Counted from the first letter of the stretch, positions 37,987 through 45,659 are shown. The stretch: DNA of 64,000 nucleotides from Bog-756 sp052326605 (GCA_052326605.1 JBKQMB010000005.1:14721-78720); one strand, 5' to 3'. Numbers and translations: made by a program. Notes: generated from the sequence alone by a model not told the origin.

Positions 37987-38883
37987 GTGCTGCGCCTGGT
38001 GCTGCCCAAGGGCTCGCTCGAGCGGGCCACACTCGACCTGTTCGCTGCGGCGGACCTCGGTGTGAACCGATCGTCGGACGTCGACTACCGGGCCTCGGTG
38101 GACGATCCCCGTATCGAAGAGGTCCGTATCCTGCGCCCCCAGGAGATACCGCTCTACGTGGCCGACGGGCTGTTCGACATCGGCATCACGGGCCGCGACT
38201 GGGTGGAGGAGCGGGGCAGCAAGGTGACCTCGCTCGGCGTCCTCCAGTACTCCAAGGCGACCGCCAATCCGATCCGGGTGGTGCTGGCGGTGCCCGTCGA
38301 CTCGCCGGTGGCTTCGGTGGCCGACCTGGCCGCCCTGACCTCCGGGAGATCGGGAGGGCTCCGGGTGTCGACGGAGTACGCCGAGCTGACCCGGCGCTAT
38401 CTCGAGGAGCACGGGGTCGCGGCCGAGGTCAGCCTCTCCTACGGCGCCACCGAGGCGAAGGTGCCCGACATCGCCGACTGCGTGGTCGAGATCACCGAGA
38501 CGGGCCGGGCGCTGCGTGCCGCCGGGCTGAAGATCGTCGGGACCCTGCTGGTCTCCCACACCGAGCTGATCGCCAACCCGGACTCGTGGGCCGATCCGGT
38601 CAAGCGCCATGCCATGGAGCAGCTGCTCACGCTCCTGCAGGGAGCGCTGGAGGCGCGGGACAAGGTACTGGTCAAGCTCAATGTGTCGGCAGGACAGCTT
38701 CCCGGGGTGATCGACCTGCTGCCGGCCCTGCGTTCACCCACCGTGTCCGAACTGTTCGGGGGCGGCGGTTTCGCAGTGGAGACGGTGGTGCCGAAAGCCG
38801 AGATCAACACCCTGATCCCGGCGCTGAAGGACCGGGGCGCCACCGACATCATCGAACTGGCCCTGTCCAAGATCGTGCACTGA
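37987..38883 (+). CDS. hisG: ATP phosphoribosyltransferase, long form
   Basis: The 298-residue enzyme joins ATP and PRPP in the first step of histidine synthesis. LVLPKGSLERATLDLF opens the catalytic domain; the block DIADCVVEITETGRAL and the C-terminal ACT-like regulatory domain (from about residue 220) mark the long, histidine-inhibited form, which does not need HisZ. GTG at 37987 is taken; an in-frame CTG at 37981 overlapping the ribH stop is an alternative. No other his gene is in the window. Confidence 0.95.
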   Translation: MLRLVLPKGSLERATLDLFAAADLGVNRSSDVDYRASVDDPRIEEVRILRPQEIPLYVADGLFDIGITGRDWVEERGSKVTSLGVLQYSKATANPIRVVLAVPVDSPVASVADLAALTSGRSGGLRVSTEYAELTRRYLEEHGVAAEVSLSYGATEAKVPDIADCVVEITETGRALRAAGLKIVGTLLVSHTELIANPDSWADPVKRHAMEQLLTLLQGALEARDKVLVKLNVSAGQLPGVIDLLPALRSPTVSELFGGGGFAVETVVPKAEINTLIPALKDRGATDIIELALSKIVH

Positions 38884-38893
38884 GGAGCCTGGT

Positions 38894-39703
38894 ATGACAC
38901 CGACGCTGTCGAAGGGGTCATCCGGCCTGGTGCCCGTGGGCCGGGCCCCGTTGGTGGGCGACGTTGCCGAGTTCGACGAGCAGCGCGGGCTCGGATCGAT
39001 CGAGTACGGACCCGGGCAGGTGATCCCCTTCCACTGCACCGCCATCACCGATGGCACCAGGCGCATCGAGGCCGGCGCCGTTGTCTCCTTCCGGATCGCC
39101 GCCGGACGGCTCGGCCGCCTGGAGGCCCGCTCGGTCCGGCCGCTGCCGGGCGTGGTGGCCCCGGGCTCGACGCTCGCCCCCGGACAGGTCGGCCGGTGGG
39201 AAGCCGCTGCCGCTGCCGCTGCCGCTGCCGGTGCCGGTGCGGGAGAGGGGGAGGGGGAGCGCTCCGCCTCCGGTCACGGATCGCACCACGTCGCTCAGCC
39301 GGGGGCCGTGTCGGTTTCGACCGGACCCGAGTCGGCCGTGTCGGAGGCGGCCGTGTGGGCCGTGTCGGTTTCGACCGGACCCGAGTCGGCCGTGTCGGAG
39401 CCGGTCGTTTCGGCAGTGGCCGAGCCGCCGGCCTGGCCCGTGGACTCGACCGATGTCACTCCGCCCTCGGGGATTCCGCCGGTGGAGCCGGACTCACCTC
39501 CGGTGACGGTCGGCCCGTCGGTTGCGGACTCGGCGCCGGCCCCTCCGACCGGAGTGTCGGAGGTTCCCCCTGAGGAGCCCACCGAGGAGTCGCCGCATCC
39601 CGACTTCTGGTCGTTGAATCCCAGGCCGCCGTCAGGGCCCCCACCGACCTGGGTCACCCCGGTCACCCGGCGCGAGCCCCCGTCGCCGTCCGATTCCGGC
39701 TGA
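38894..39703 (+). CDS. cold-shock-domain protein with a long low-complexity tail
   Basis: A 269-residue protein. Residues about 20-88 form a cold-shock-like OB fold: GDVAEFDEQRGLGSIEY, then PFHCTAI and GAVVSFRIAAGRLGRLEA. It lacks the clear aromatic RNP1 set of CspA. From residue 100 it turns into Ala, then Pro/Ser/Val/Glu-rich low complexity, including two 18-residue repeats starting AVSVSTGPESAVSE. GAGGAG six bases before the ATG supports the start, and it lies 10 nt after hisG. The last 409 nt overlap, antisense, the coding end of the transporter gene. Whether the whole tail is made is uncertain. Confidence 0.6.
   Translation: MTPTLSKGSSGLVPVGRAPLVGDVAEFDEQRGLGSIEYGPGQVIPFHCTAITDGTRRIEAGAVVSFRIAAGRLGRLEARSVRPLPGVVAPGSTLAPGQVGRWEAAAAAAAAAGAGAGEGEGERSASGHGSHHVAQPGAVSVSTGPESAVSEAAVWAVSVSTGPESAVSEPVVSAVAEPPAWPVDSTDVTPPSGIPPVEPDSPPVTVGPSVADSAPAPPTGVSEVPPEEPTEESPHPDFWSLNPRPPSGPPPTWVTPVTRREPPSPSDSG
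39199..39240 (+). repeat. (gccgct)n simple repeat encoding poly-Ala
   Basis: A short hexanucleotide run giving nine consecutive alanines in the cold-shock-domain protein, where its low-complexity tail begins. Confidence 0.7.
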
Positions 39704-41352
39704 GCCTCCTCATCCTGGTCAGACGCGGATCCACGTGTCGTCTGCCGCCCCTCCGGGAGGGCCGGCAACGCGACCGATGATGCGTCCTCGTCGTCCGCAT
39801 AGGGATTGCCCAAGACGTTCCGGGCCATGTCGATGACCACGGCGCTGTCGGCATCCTCCTTGGTGACCACGCCCAACAAGGGAGCGGCCAGCAGTCCGGT
39901 AACGATCCCGGTTTCCGCCATCGACTCGGCCTGGACGATGCTCCACTCCCACAGCTTCTTCACCATGTCGGGGCTCGAGGCCTGCTTCGGGGGGACCTTG
40001 AGCCAGCAGTTGACCGTGGCGTGGGCCAGCCCCGTGGCCGCAGGGAAGAGCCAGATCAGCCGGTAATTGCCGGTCGAGTCGATGACGATCGCCGCGATGT
40101 AGGCAAGGACCACGCTGCAGAGGTTGAACGGGGACAACAGGACGCCGAGCCGCTCGCCGAGGCCGCCCGCCCGGGGCAGCAGCTGCAGCAGCAAGGGAGC
40201 CATCACGATGATGTAGGCGCCGACGAACGGCGCCCCGATGTAGCTCAGGACCACGGCCTGCCAGATGTGGGTGTCGAAGTACTGCACACCGGCGAGCACC
40301 GCACCGACCAGCGGTGCGCCGACCGCCAGCTGCATCGGGGACAGCTTCCGGCTGAGTGGCACCCCGAGGGCGATGCCGATCAGGAAGACCGGCAGCCCGG
40401 TGGCCAGCCCGGCGATGGTCTGGGCACTGGCACCCGCGTGCAGGATCCGCTGGAAGAAGAGGATGGCGACGTAGGCGGTGGATCCGACCCCGGACCAGAA
40501 CAGCAGCGAACCGGCGACCAGGACCTTGGCGTTGGGCCCGGAGAGGATGTCCCGCAACTCGTCGAGTGTCGGCCGGGCCCGCTCCTTGCGATCGGCCTCC
40601 GCTCCGAACGAGGCGGCCGGTGCCTCGCGGACCAGGAGCAGCACCGCGACGCCCACCGCCACCATGATCACCGCCGCCACCTGGAAGGGAAGGTTCCAGG
40701 TGGCGGGATCGGCCTGCTTCCAGGAGGCGATGACCGTGCCCTTGATGGTCAGGCTGGCCAACGTGCCGAGCACGGTCGTCAGGAGCAGGGCTTTGATCCA
40801 CCGGCTCCTTCCGAACACCTCGGGTACAACGGCCACGTTGGTCAGGGTGAAGACGGACGCCGCCTGACTTGCGATGAGGATCATCAGCACCAGGAGCCAA
40901 TAGCCGCTGACCACGGTGAACATCCACGTGGCGATGCCCATCACCATGAGGCTCCCGGCCATGTAGGGCGTACGGCGGCCCACCCTGCTGCGGGTCCGGT
41001 CGCTCAGCCTGCCGGCCACCGGATAGGTGATCCAGCTGAGCAGCCGGTCTGCGGTGAGGGCGAAGGTGACCGCCAATGCGCCCGACGCCCGCTGCTGCAC
41101 GTAGAGGGTGATCAGGACCCCGGAGATGGCCAGATTGGCCCGGGGGCCCACCAGTCCGATCGACAGGCCGATGAAGCTGCGCACCCGGGAGGTGTCGATG
41201 CCCCCGGTGCCTTTGGTGCCTTTGGCGCCTTTGGCGCCGTCAGAACCGGGGGACGGATCGGACATCGGGCCGTCCAGGTGCCCGGAGGAGGGTGAGGGCT
41301 CGTGCGGTGGACCGGGGACCGGCCCCTGCCCGTCGTCGGTCGCCCCGGTCAC
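39295..41352 (-). CDS. MFS transporter of the GPH (sugar:cation symporter) type with a disordered C-terminal tail
   Basis: The 685-residue product starts with a Pro/Gly/Asp-rich lead including the short repeat GAKGAKGTKGTGG, then 12 or so membrane spans (about residues 55-510). YPVAGRLSDRTRSRVGRRTPYM matches the loop 2-3 motif of glycoside-pentoside-hexuronide symporters. From about residue 550 it is Gly/Ser/Thr/Glu/Asp-rich, apparently disordered and partly repetitive; this tail overlaps the cold-shock-domain gene antisense. GTG at 41352 overlaps the upstream stop as GTGA. Substrate unknown; the tail makes it longer than usual family members. Confidence 0.72.
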   Translation of the reverse strand: MTGATDDGQGPVPGPPHEPSPSSGHLDGPMSDPSPGSDGAKGAKGTKGTGGIDTSRVRSFIGLSIGLVGPRANLAISGVLITLYVQQRASGALAVTFALTADRLLSWITYPVAGRLSDRTRSRVGRRTPYMAGSLMVMGIATWMFTVVSGYWLLVLMILIASQAASVFTLTNVAVVPEVFGRSRWIKALLLTTVLGTLASLTIKGTVIASWKQADPATWNLPFQVAAVIMVAVGVAVLLLVREAPAASFGAEADRKERARPTLDELRDILSGPNAKVLVAGSLLFWSGVGSTAYVAILFFQRILHAGASAQTIAGLATGLPVFLIGIALGVPLSRKLSPMQLAVGAPLVGAVLAGVQYFDTHIWQAVVLSYIGAPFVGAYIIVMAPLLLQLLPRAGGLGERLGVLLSPFNLCSVVLAYIAAIVIDSTGNYRLIWLFPAATGLAHATVNCWLKVPPKQASSPDMVKKLWEWSIVQAESMAETGIVTGLLAAPLLGVVTKEDADSAVVIDMARNVLGNPYADDEDASSVALPALPEGRQTTRGSASDQDEEAQPESDGDGGSRRVTGVTQVGGGPDGGLGFNDQKSGCGDSSVGSSGGTSDTPVGGAGAESATDGPTVTGGESGSTGGIPEGGVTSVESTGQAGGSATAETTGSDTADSGPVETDTAHTAASDTADSGPVETDTAPG
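39305..39412 (+). repeat. 54-bp tandem repeat, two copies, coding on both strands
   Basis: Units at 39305-39358 and 39359-39412 are identical over the first 43 bases and differ only near their ends. 54 is a multiple of three, so the repeat is in frame on both strands: 18-residue repeats in the cold-shock-domain protein and in the antisense transporter tail (DTADSGPVETDTA). Confidence 0.85.
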
Positions 41353-41837
41353 CCCTCGGCGTCGGTCCCGGACGGAGCGTCGGGCTGGGCCGGCGTCCCA
41401 CCGTTGGCACCGGCCGACGAGGCGGCCTCGGCCCCTGCCCGCTGCGCGCCGTCGATCTGCACATAGGCCAGGCGCAATTGGCTCAGACCGTCCTTCAGCT
41501 GCCCCTCGGTCTCGCCGAGCCGGCCCTCGAGGCCGTCGACCAGGCAGCCCAGAGCGTCGATGGCCAGGCGGGCCTGGTCGAGCAGGGGGGGCAGCTGGGA
41601 GAGGTAGACCGCGGCCAGCTCGAAGAGCCCGTAGCAGTGATTGGCCACCACGATCTCGACCGGGGAATTGGCCAGCTCGGCCCGCATGGCCTCGACCTCA
41701 GCGGCCAGGCCATCCTCGTTCATGCCCGGCGGGAGATCGCTTCCGTCGCCGCGGTGGCCGGCGGGTGGCCCACCGCCGGCTTCCGTGGAGGGTCGTCCGA
41801 CCGGTCGTTCGCCATCAGGTGTCCATAGTGAGCTCAC
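41349..41837 (-). CDS. DUF1844-like small helical protein, divergent from infC
   Basis: A 162-residue protein. The first 60 residues are Pro/Gly/Asp-rich; the rest is a helical domain, ANSPVEIVVANHCYGLFELA, then YLSQLPPLLDQARLAIDALG and LSQLRLAYVQID, which resembles DUF1844, a domain often found next to infC in actinobacteria. GTG at 41837 has TAGGAT seven bases upstream, so a leaderless mRNA is likely; an ATG 45 codons later would keep the domain but has no ribosome-binding site. It overlaps the transporter gene by 4 nt. Function unknown. Confidence 0.6.
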   Translation of the reverse strand: MSSLWTPDGERPVGRPSTEAGGGPPAGHRGDGSDLPPGMNEDGLAAEVEAMRAELANSPVEIVVANHCYGLFELAAVYLSQLPPLLDQARLAIDALGCLVDGLEGRLGETEGQLKDGLSQLRLAYVQIDGAQRAGAEAASSAGANGGTPAQPDAPSGTDAEG

Positions 41838-41843
41838 GACTGG

Positions 41844-41850
41844 TATCCTA
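41844..41850. promoter_or_regulatory. symmetric -10 heptamer shared by infC and the DUF1844-like gene
   Basis: The heptamer TATCCTA reads TATCCT on the + strand (41844-41849) and TAGGAT on the reverse strand (41845-41850). The reverse element is seven bases from the GTG of the divergent gene; the forward one would start an infC mRNA near 41856. Confidence 0.5.
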
Positions 41851-41855
41851 AAGCA

Positions 41856-42038
41856 ACTGAAAGACGAGGAAGCGGGGTATCGCGGTTTGAAACCCCCACC
41901 CGGCCACGACCGAGCATCGTGCGTGCGTCGGGTCAATTGGATCGGTTGCCGACGCCAGTCGTGGGAACCGGTGGTGGCTCCGCTCCTTATTCGTCGGCCA
42001 CGGGAGGTCCGTGACCCGAAGACAGGGAGTGAAGTCGA
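41856..42038 (+). promoter_or_regulatory. infC: long 5' leader of the infC-rpmI-rplT operon
   Basis: If the -10 at 41844 is used, the leader is about 183 nt with no supported ORF. It ends with AGGGAG at 42024-42029. Long infC leaders regulate L20/L35/IF3 expression in other bacteria, but I could not match a known leader family. Confidence 0.4.
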
Positions 42039-42860
42039 ATAGCAGCCACCATCACCACAAACGAGCCTCGCATCAACGACCGTATCCGCGCCCGTGAAGT
42101 GCGCCTGGTCGATCCCGACGGAGAGCAGCTTGGCATCAAGCCGCTTCCCGAGGCGTTGGCTATTGCCCGCGAGCTCGATCTCGATCTCGTCGAGGTCGCA
42201 CCGGGCGCCAACCCGCCGGTCTGCCGCATCATGGACTACGGGAAATTCAAGTTCGATGCAGCCCAGCGGGCCAAGGAGTCGAGGCGCAAGGCGGTCCACG
42301 TAGGGATCAAGGAGATGAAGTACCGGCCGAAGATCGGCCCGGGCGACTTCGACACCAAGACCCGACAGGTTGCCAAGTTCCTCGAGGAGGGCCACAAGGT
42401 CAAGATCACCATCATGTTCCGCGGGCGTGAGGTGTTCCATCCCGAGCTGGGCAAGAAGATCCTCGATCGGATCGCCGAGCAGATGGACGGCATGGGGAAG
42501 TCCGAGGCCGTCCCCCGGCTCGACGGCCGGAACATGGTGATGGTGCTGGCACCGGACAAGAGGGCCAAGCAGTCGGCTGCATCCAAGGGTCCCGTGCACG
42601 AGGGGGCAGGTGTCAACGGCTCTGGCCCGAAGGGCGGGTCGGCCGAGGTGACAACGGCCACGGATACAGCACCGACGGTTCCGGCGGCGACCGGACCGGC
42701 AGTGACGGTCCAGACAGAGACGGATCAACCAGCAACAGTCCAACCAGCGGCGGCCAGCACGGGCACCGACGACACCACACCGGCCGGGCCGGCTGGCGCC
42801 GAGCCAGATGCGGCGGCGGGCCAGGGCCCGGCGGACGAGCAGAGCCAAGGAGAGGGATAG
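42039..42860 (+). CDS. infC: translation initiation factor IF-3, with an AUA (or AUC) start codon
   Basis: IF-3 checks the start codon and keeps ribosomal subunits apart. The N domain TTNEPRINDRIRAREVRLVD and the C domain with VKITIMFRGREV and DGRNMVMVLAP are complete. The first ATG, GTG or TTG in frame is the GTG at 42099, which would delete conserved INDRIR. The frame opens at a TGA (42030-42032); ATA at 42039 lies nine bases after AGGGAG, and ATC at 42051 is the only other near match. E. coli infC uses AUU for autoregulation. A 70-residue Ala/Thr/Pro-rich tail follows the C domain. Confidence 0.9.
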   Translation: MAATITTNEPRINDRIRAREVRLVDPDGEQLGIKPLPEALAIARELDLDLVEVAPGANPPVCRIMDYGKFKFDAAQRAKESRRKAVHVGIKEMKYRPKIGPGDFDTKTRQVAKFLEEGHKVKITIMFRGREVFHPELGKKILDRIAEQMDGMGKSEAVPRLDGRNMVMVLAPDKRAKQSAASKGPVHEGAGVNGSGPKGGSAEVTTATDTAPTVPAATGPAVTVQTETDQPATVQPAAASTGTDDTTPAGPAGAEPDAAAGQGPADEQSQGEG

Positions 42861-42864
42861 CACC

Positions 42865-43059
42865 ATGCCGAAGATGAAAACCGACAGCGGGGCCCGCAAG
42901 CGGGTAAAGGTGACCGGATCGGGCCGACTGCGGCGTCGCCAGGCGTTTCGGTCCCATCTCCTCGAGCACAAGTCGAGTGAGCGCAAGCGCCGCCTCGGTC
43001 GGGAGACGGACTTTTCGCCAGGCGACGCCCGCCAGATCAAGCGGATGCTCGGTAGGTAG
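42865..43059 (+). CDS. rpmI: ribosomal protein bL35
   Basis: The 64-residue basic protein starts MPKMKTDSGARKRVKVTGSG and ends QIKRMLGR, the standard bL35 pattern. The ATG at 42865 follows AAGGAGAGGG; the frame extends upstream into infC but those codons are not part of bL35. It is 4 nt after infC. Confidence 0.95.
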   Translation: MPKMKTDSGARKRVKVTGSGRLRRRQAFRSHLLEHKSSERKRRLGRETDFSPGDARQIKRMLGR

Positions 43060-43279
43060 TACCCGAGGCGTGCACCACCGGTGACCGCCGCTCCCTCACG
43101 GGTCGGCTGCGACCCGCTGGCCGCGGCCGCCTGCGTCCGGTCGCCGCTCCTGCGGTGAGGAGCGGGGTGGTGAGGTCCCCGGCCGCACCGCTGTCCCACC
43201 CAGTCGAGCGCATCCGGATCCGATCCGGCCGGCGCTCTCCACCAGTTCGATCAGGCCCCATACGAAAAGGAGTTGTCCC
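43060..43279 (+). promoter_or_regulatory. 220-nt rpmI-rplT spacer with a strong hairpin
   Basis: A perfect 7-bp stem, CCGCTCC (43144-43150) with GGAGCGG (43159-43165) around an 8-nt loop, lies in the middle of the spacer. AAAAGGAG at 43265-43272 is the rplT ribosome-binding site. rpmI and rplT are usually separated by a few dozen bases, so the extra length may hold a processing or L20 control site. No ORF is supported. Confidence 0.4.
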
Positions 43280-43666
43280 ATGGCCCGAGTCAAGGGCGCA
43301 GTACACGCCAAGAAGCACCATCGCGCCATTCTCGAGCAGGCACAGGGTTACTACGGCAACAAGAGCCGTTCGTTCCGCGCTGCCAACGAGCAGGTCATGC
43401 ACTCGATGCAGTACGCCTACCGGGACCGCCGTGCCCGTAAGGGTGACTTCCGCCAGCTCTGGATCCAGCGGATCAACGCGGCGGCCCGCCTCAACGGGAC
43501 GAGCTACAGCCGGTTCATCGCCGGTCTTCACCGTGCCGAGGTCGAGGTCGACCGCAAGGTGCTGGCCGACCTGGCAGTGACCGAGCCGGATGCCTTCGCG
43601 TCGCTGGTCAGGGTGGCCAACGAGGCTCTCGCCGGCGCCCATTCAAGCGCCGAGGCCGGTTCCTGA
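43280..43666 (+). CDS. rplT: ribosomal protein bL20
   Basis: The 128-residue basic RNA-binding protein is essential for early 50S assembly. It starts MARVKGAVHAKKHHRAIL, followed by AQGYYGNKSRSFRAANEQV, RDRRARKGDFRQLWIQRINAA and NGTSYSRFIAGL. Length is slightly above average because of a short C-terminal extension. AAGGAG is seven bases upstream. Its stop overlaps a CTG that appears to start the next gene. Confidence 0.96.
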   Translation: MARVKGAVHAKKHHRAILEQAQGYYGNKSRSFRAANEQVMHSMQYAYRDRRARKGDFRQLWIQRINAAARLNGTSYSRFIAGLHRAEVEVDRKVLADLAVTEPDAFASLVRVANEALAGAHSSAEAGS

Positions 43667-44574
43667 CCCAGGACGGGCTCTCCTTCACCCACCAACGGGT
43701 CCGCCGGGTCCGCCAGCTCCTGCGCAAGCGCAGCCTGCGCAGCGCGGAGGGCACGGTGGTGGTCGAGGGTGCTGAACTGCTGTCGGTCGCCCTGGGGGCC
43801 GGCGCACCGGTCGAATCGGTGTACCTGGCGCCCGAGGGGCGGTCCAATGCTGCGGTTGCCGACGTGGTGGATCGGGCGTTCACCCGCGGTGCGCGGGTGT
43901 TCGACCTGGCCCCCGGGGTCATGGAGCGGATCGCCGACACCGTCACCCCGCAACCGCTCCTGGCCGTCGTCGGCTTCGTGCCGGCCGTCCTCGAGAATGT
44001 CCGTGACTGCTCGACGCTCCTCGTCTGCGTCGACGTACGCGACCCAGGCAATGCCGGGACAATGATCCGTACCGCCGATGCGGCCGGGGTCGACGCGGTG
44101 GTGTGCTGCGACGGCACTGTCGATCCCACCAACCCGAAGAGCATCCGCGCGTCGGCCGGATCGCTCTTCCACCTTCCGGTGGTGGCCGGGGGAGAGGCCG
44201 GGGTGGTGCTCCGGGTGCTGCGGGAGTGGGGATTCACGACCGTGGGTACGGTCGTGCGGGGTGGCGTCGACTACGCGGTATTCGATTGGAACCGGCGGGT
44301 GGCGATGGTCTTCGGCAACGAAGCCTCGGGGCTGGGCGACAGTGTGGCCGGTGGGCTCGATGCGGCCGTTTCGATTCCGATGGCCGGGCGCGCCGAATCG
44401 CTCAATGTGAGCGTGTCGGCAGCGGTGCTCTGCTTCGAGGCGCTGCGCCGGCGCCGCGCCGGTGGTGACGCGAGTCCCGAGGTGGCGGGCGATGGCATTC
44501 CGCGTTCTACGATGCCCGGCATGGAAGCAGCCCCGACGGGTCCAACCGAACGGAACGGGGAGGGCTCCCCGTGA
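43663..44574 (+). CDS. TrmH-family (SPOUT) rRNA/tRNA 2'-O-methyltransferase, apparently with a CTG start
   Basis: The SPOUT knot motifs are visible: NAGTMIRTADAAGVDAVV, VFGNEASGL and IPMAGRAESLNVSVSAA; the N-terminal substrate-binding domain spans roughly residues 1-105. The first ATG, GTG or TTG in frame is at 43756, inside the first beta strand, and would delete the conserved RVRQLLRKRSLRSAEG segment. CTG at 43663 overlaps the rplT stop as CTGA and gives 303 residues. It corresponds in position to tsnR of Mycobacterium tuberculosis. The nucleotide modified is not known. The stop overlaps the pheS GTG (GTGA). Confidence 0.85.
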   Translation: MTQDGLSFTHQRVRRVRQLLRKRSLRSAEGTVVVEGAELLSVALGAGAPVESVYLAPEGRSNAAVADVVDRAFTRGARVFDLAPGVMERIADTVTPQPLLAVVGFVPAVLENVRDCSTLLVCVDVRDPGNAGTMIRTADAAGVDAVVCCDGTVDPTNPKSIRASAGSLFHLPVVAGGEAGVVLRVLREWGFTTVGTVVRGGVDYAVFDWNRRVAMVFGNEASGLGDSVAGGLDAAVSIPMAGRAESLNVSVSAAVLCFEALRRRRAGGDASPEVAGDGIPRSTMPGMEAAPTGPTERNGEGSP

Positions 44575-45635
44575 GCGACGCCCTCGACATCGACGCCATG
44601 GTCCTCGAGGCCAGGTCCTCCATCGAGGCTGCGCAGACGACCGAGGATATCCGCCGGGTCACGGCCAGGGTGTCCGGGAAGAAGTCGCCGTTGGCCGAGG
44701 CCCATCGCTCCCTCGGAGGGCTCGATCCCGGGGCCCGAAAGGAGCTGGGCCGCCGCCTGCACGAGGCCCGGAGCACCATCGAAGTTCTGGTCGAGCGGCG
44801 GCGCACGGAGATCTCCTTCGAGGAGCTCTCCCGGGAGATGGCCCATTCCCGGATCGACCTCACCGAGTTCATCCCCGGTTTGATCGCCGCACCACCGGCC
44901 CGGGGCCACCTCCATCTGGTGTCCCAGACCCGCGACGAGCTCGAGGACGTGTTCGTGGGCATGGGCTTCGAGGTGGCCGAGGGCCCTGAGATCGAAACCG
45001 ACTGGTTCAACTTCGGCGCTCTCAACATACCCCCGGCCCATCCGGCCCGTGGGATGTGGGACACCTTCTATCTCAACCTGGGCGAACCGGAGACCGCACT
45101 GCTCCGTACCCACACCTCCCCGGTCCAGATCCACCTGATGGAACAGGCTGTGGTCGACGGCGGCCTCCCCATCCACGCGGTGATGCCCGGTCGTTGTTAC
45201 CGCAGGGACACCCCCGACGCCCGGCACCTCCCGGTGTTCCATCAGATCGAGGGACTGGTGGTGGACAAGGACGTCACCTTCTCGGACCTGGCCGGAACCA
45301 TCGAGGTGTTCACCTCCGCCTACTTCGGGCCTGACATCCACTCGCGTCTGCGGCCGGCCTACTTCCCGTTCACCGAACCGTCGGCCGAGTTCGAGGTCAC
45401 CTGCACCATCTGTCACGGCGAGGGGTGCCGGACCTGTTCGATGACCGGATGGATCGAGCTCGGCGGCTGCGGAATGGTCGATCCGGCGGTTTTCGAGGCG
45501 GTCGGCATCGACGGCGACGAGTGGACCGGGTTCGCCTTCGGATTCGGGATCGACCGGTGTGCGCAGATGCGCCACCAGATCGCCGACATGCGCGCCCTGA
45601 TCGAGAACGACATCCGTTTCCTCCGCCAGTTCTGA
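44571..45635 (+). CDS. pheS: phenylalanyl-tRNA synthetase alpha subunit
   Basis: A 354-residue class II synthetase subunit. After the N-terminal coiled coil (about 5-90) the catalytic domain shows DWFNFGALNIPPAHPARGMWDTFY (split over about residues 145-170), LLRTHTSPVQ (motif 2 region), and FGFGIDRCAQM (motif 3). GTG at 44571 overlaps the upstream stop by 4 nt. It forms an alpha2beta2 enzyme with PheT, 24 nt downstream. Confidence 0.97.
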   Translation: MSDALDIDAMVLEARSSIEAAQTTEDIRRVTARVSGKKSPLAEAHRSLGGLDPGARKELGRRLHEARSTIEVLVERRRTEISFEELSREMAHSRIDLTEFIPGLIAAPPARGHLHLVSQTRDELEDVFVGMGFEVAEGPEIETDWFNFGALNIPPAHPARGMWDTFYLNLGEPETALLRTHTSPVQIHLMEQAVVDGGLPIHAVMPGRCYRRDTPDARHLPVFHQIEGLVVDKDVTFSDLAGTIEVFTSAYFGPDIHSRLRPAYFPFTEPSAEFEVTCTICHGEGCRTCSMTGWIELGGCGMVDPAVFEAVGIDGDEWTGFAFGFGIDRCAQMRHQIADMRALIENDIRFLRQF

Positions 45636-45659
45636 TGCGCGGATTCTGAGAGGACAGCT

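Noticed and set aside
39196..39573. Other overlapping forward frames in the cold-shock gene tail
   Set aside because: They are open only because of the GC-rich repeats, give Arg/Cys- or Arg/Pro-rich products, and have no start signal.
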